From: SAT2750 sp963581185
Lineage (GTDB): Bacteria > Planctomycetota > Planctomycetia > Pirellulales > Pirellulaceae
Reading direction: 5' to 3'
Assembly: GCA_963581185.1 (NCBI GenBank)
Contig: CAUZOB010000060.1
Coordinates: 1-23,943, forward strand
DNA length: 23,943 nucleotides
Below are positions 23,026 through 23,943 of this stretch, piece after piece. Below the pieces are notes generated by a model. The model was not told the DNA's origin. It made no database searches and was given only the letters and a program-made list of their open reading frames with translations. The translations under genes were made by a program, and so were the position numbers. How positions within the stretch are numbered: position 1 is the first letter of the stretch; the number at the start of each line of letters is the position of its first letter.

Positions 23026-23943
23026 CTAGTCGCCATTGCTGATCAGCGGCAGGAAGAGCCCACAGGCAATCGGTGCCATCACCAGCAGCGGTAGCCAGGC
23101 GGCGACGACCGGCGTCAGCAGGAAACCATGCGCACCCATCGCATGGCAGACCAGCATGACCGTGTAAAAGACCGCCAGCATGCCAATACAGATCCCCGAG
23201 GAGAGGAAGATATTGCGGAAGCGGGTCGAGAGCACCAGCGGGATGCCGAGGAAGAACAGGGTCAGGTCCAGCAAGGGCCGCACCATGCGCGAATGCAGCG
23301 TCACACGGACGCTGGTGGAATAGTTCATCTGGCGGGACGCAAGCACTCGGATCAGCTGCCGCGAGGACTGGTAGCGATAGCTGGAGCTGACCAGAGTAAG
23401 TTGGTCAAAATCAACGGAACTGGCAACGAAACACTGGTTGTTGGAGAGCCAGGGTGTATCGCGTGGACTGAGGATCACAGCCTCTCGCTCGATGAAGGCC
23501 GATTCTCGCTGGTCCAGGTCGCGCGGTTTGCTGACCCCGCTGAGTAAGTAACCTGAGGGATGTTGATCGTCGGCCGCCCGCCACTCGGCAGATTCAGCAA
23601 CGATTGGTCGCTGGAATTGTCCGATCGGTTTGTGCAGTCGAAAGACCGGCTCCACGATGCTCTGCCCCGCTCGCCGCGTCCAGCGGCCTCCGATCAGGAT
23701 ATCGGTCTTGTGATCGTGGTGCGGCCTGAGCGGTTCGTACTTGCTGCCATCCCAATTCTGGGCACTCCGCGTAAGTCGATCGTGGTAGCAAGGTATGAGG
23801 AATTCCCGGCTCAAAACCGAGAGTATGCTGATCCCGATCACGACCGGGATGAGTGGCTTGATGACACGCAGCGGGGACGTGCCAGTCGACTGGATCGCCG
23901 TCAGTTCATGACGACGCCGCATCCAGGCAATCGTGCCGACCGT
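23026..23943 (-). CDS. LptF/LptG (YjgP/YjgQ)-family permease, partial
   Basis: The frame is open to the window edge, so the N-terminus is missing; about 305 residues are visible. TVGTIAWMRRRHELTAIQSTGTSPLRVIKPLIPVVI is the signature of the LptF/LptG family, whose members form the inner-membrane part of the LptBFG ABC exporter that extracts lipopolysaccharide and passes it to LptC. Visible parts are one membrane helix (VIKPLIPVVIGISILSVLSREFLIP), a periplasmic beta-jellyroll-like domain of about 170 residues, and three more helices near the C-terminus ending LLVMAPIACGLFLPLISNGD. Whether it is LptF or LptG cannot be told. Met 23922 is internal, not the start, because family-typical sequence continues upstream. 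Confidence 0.8.
   Translation of the reverse strand, partial: TVGTIAWMRRRHELTAIQSTGTSPLRVIKPLIPVVIGISILSVLSREFLIPCYHDRLTRSAQNWDGSKYEPLRPHHDHKTDILIGGRWTRRAGQSIVEPVFRLHKPIGQFQRPIVAESAEWRAADDQHPSGYLLSGVSKPRDLDQRESAFIEREAVILSPRDTPWLSNNQCFVASSVDFDQLTLVSSSYRYQSSRQLIRVLASRQMNYSTSVRVTLHSRMVRPLLDLTLFFLGIPLVLSTRFRNIFLSSGICIGMLAVFYTVMLVCHAMGAHGFLLTPVVAAWLPLLVMAPIACGLFLPLISNGD

Overview
The window is GC-rich chromosomal DNA that reads as a member of the Planctomycetota, probably Pirellulales-like. The grounds are several families concentrated in or typical of that phylum: a TIGR03067 domain protein, a DUF1549/DUF1553 gene followed by a DUF1501 gene and a WD40 gene, an SH3-type secreted protein with a conserved C-terminal module, a secreted nucleoside hydrolase, and a Gly-rich lipoprotein. 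Ordinary core genes (leuS, rpsD, map, lpdA, an LptF/LptG permease) lie between them. I see no transposase, integrase, phage gene, CRISPR array, tRNA or rRNA.

Layout. Positions 1-3220: the 3' end of a serine beta-lactamase-like hydrolase, a YwaF-type membrane protein, a decayed remnant of a PQQ/BamB-like beta-propeller gene on the minus strand, then a coupled pair (TIGR03067 protein and nucleoside hydrolase, ATGA overlap) converging on a 105-aa membrane protein. Positions 3217-3504: a divergent control region with a 15-bp palindrome and 20-bp tandem repeats. Positions 3505-7032: a very large LplT-PlsC-acyl-ACP synthetase fusion for lysophospholipid recycling, overlapping tail to tail with a secreted protein of unknown function. 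Positions 8186-9358: the SH3-like secreted protein.

Positions 9382-15313: map (minus), leuS (plus, with a good sigma70-type promoter), then lpdA and rpsD (minus, nine bases apart and probably co-transcribed). The leuS and lpdA stops abut inside one TGATCA. Positions 15776-19891: a plus-strand cluster of a DUF1549/DUF1553 protein with one CXXCH motif, a Tat-type DUF1501 protein and a WD40 protein without an obvious signal peptide. Positions 19921-21930: a minus-strand lipoprotein with three Gly-rich blocks, one made of 54-bp tandem repeats. Positions 22213-22944: an SDR oxidoreductase whose leader holds a 9-bp inverted repeat. The window ends inside an LptF/LptG-type permease gene.

Most genes are housekeeping or lineage-typical, and nothing here proves a new system. 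The least explained parts are the DUF1549-DUF1501-WD40 cluster, the Gly-rich lipoprotein with its unrecognised C-terminal domain, the palindrome-plus-repeat region at 3236-3433, and the inverted repeat in the SDR leader.
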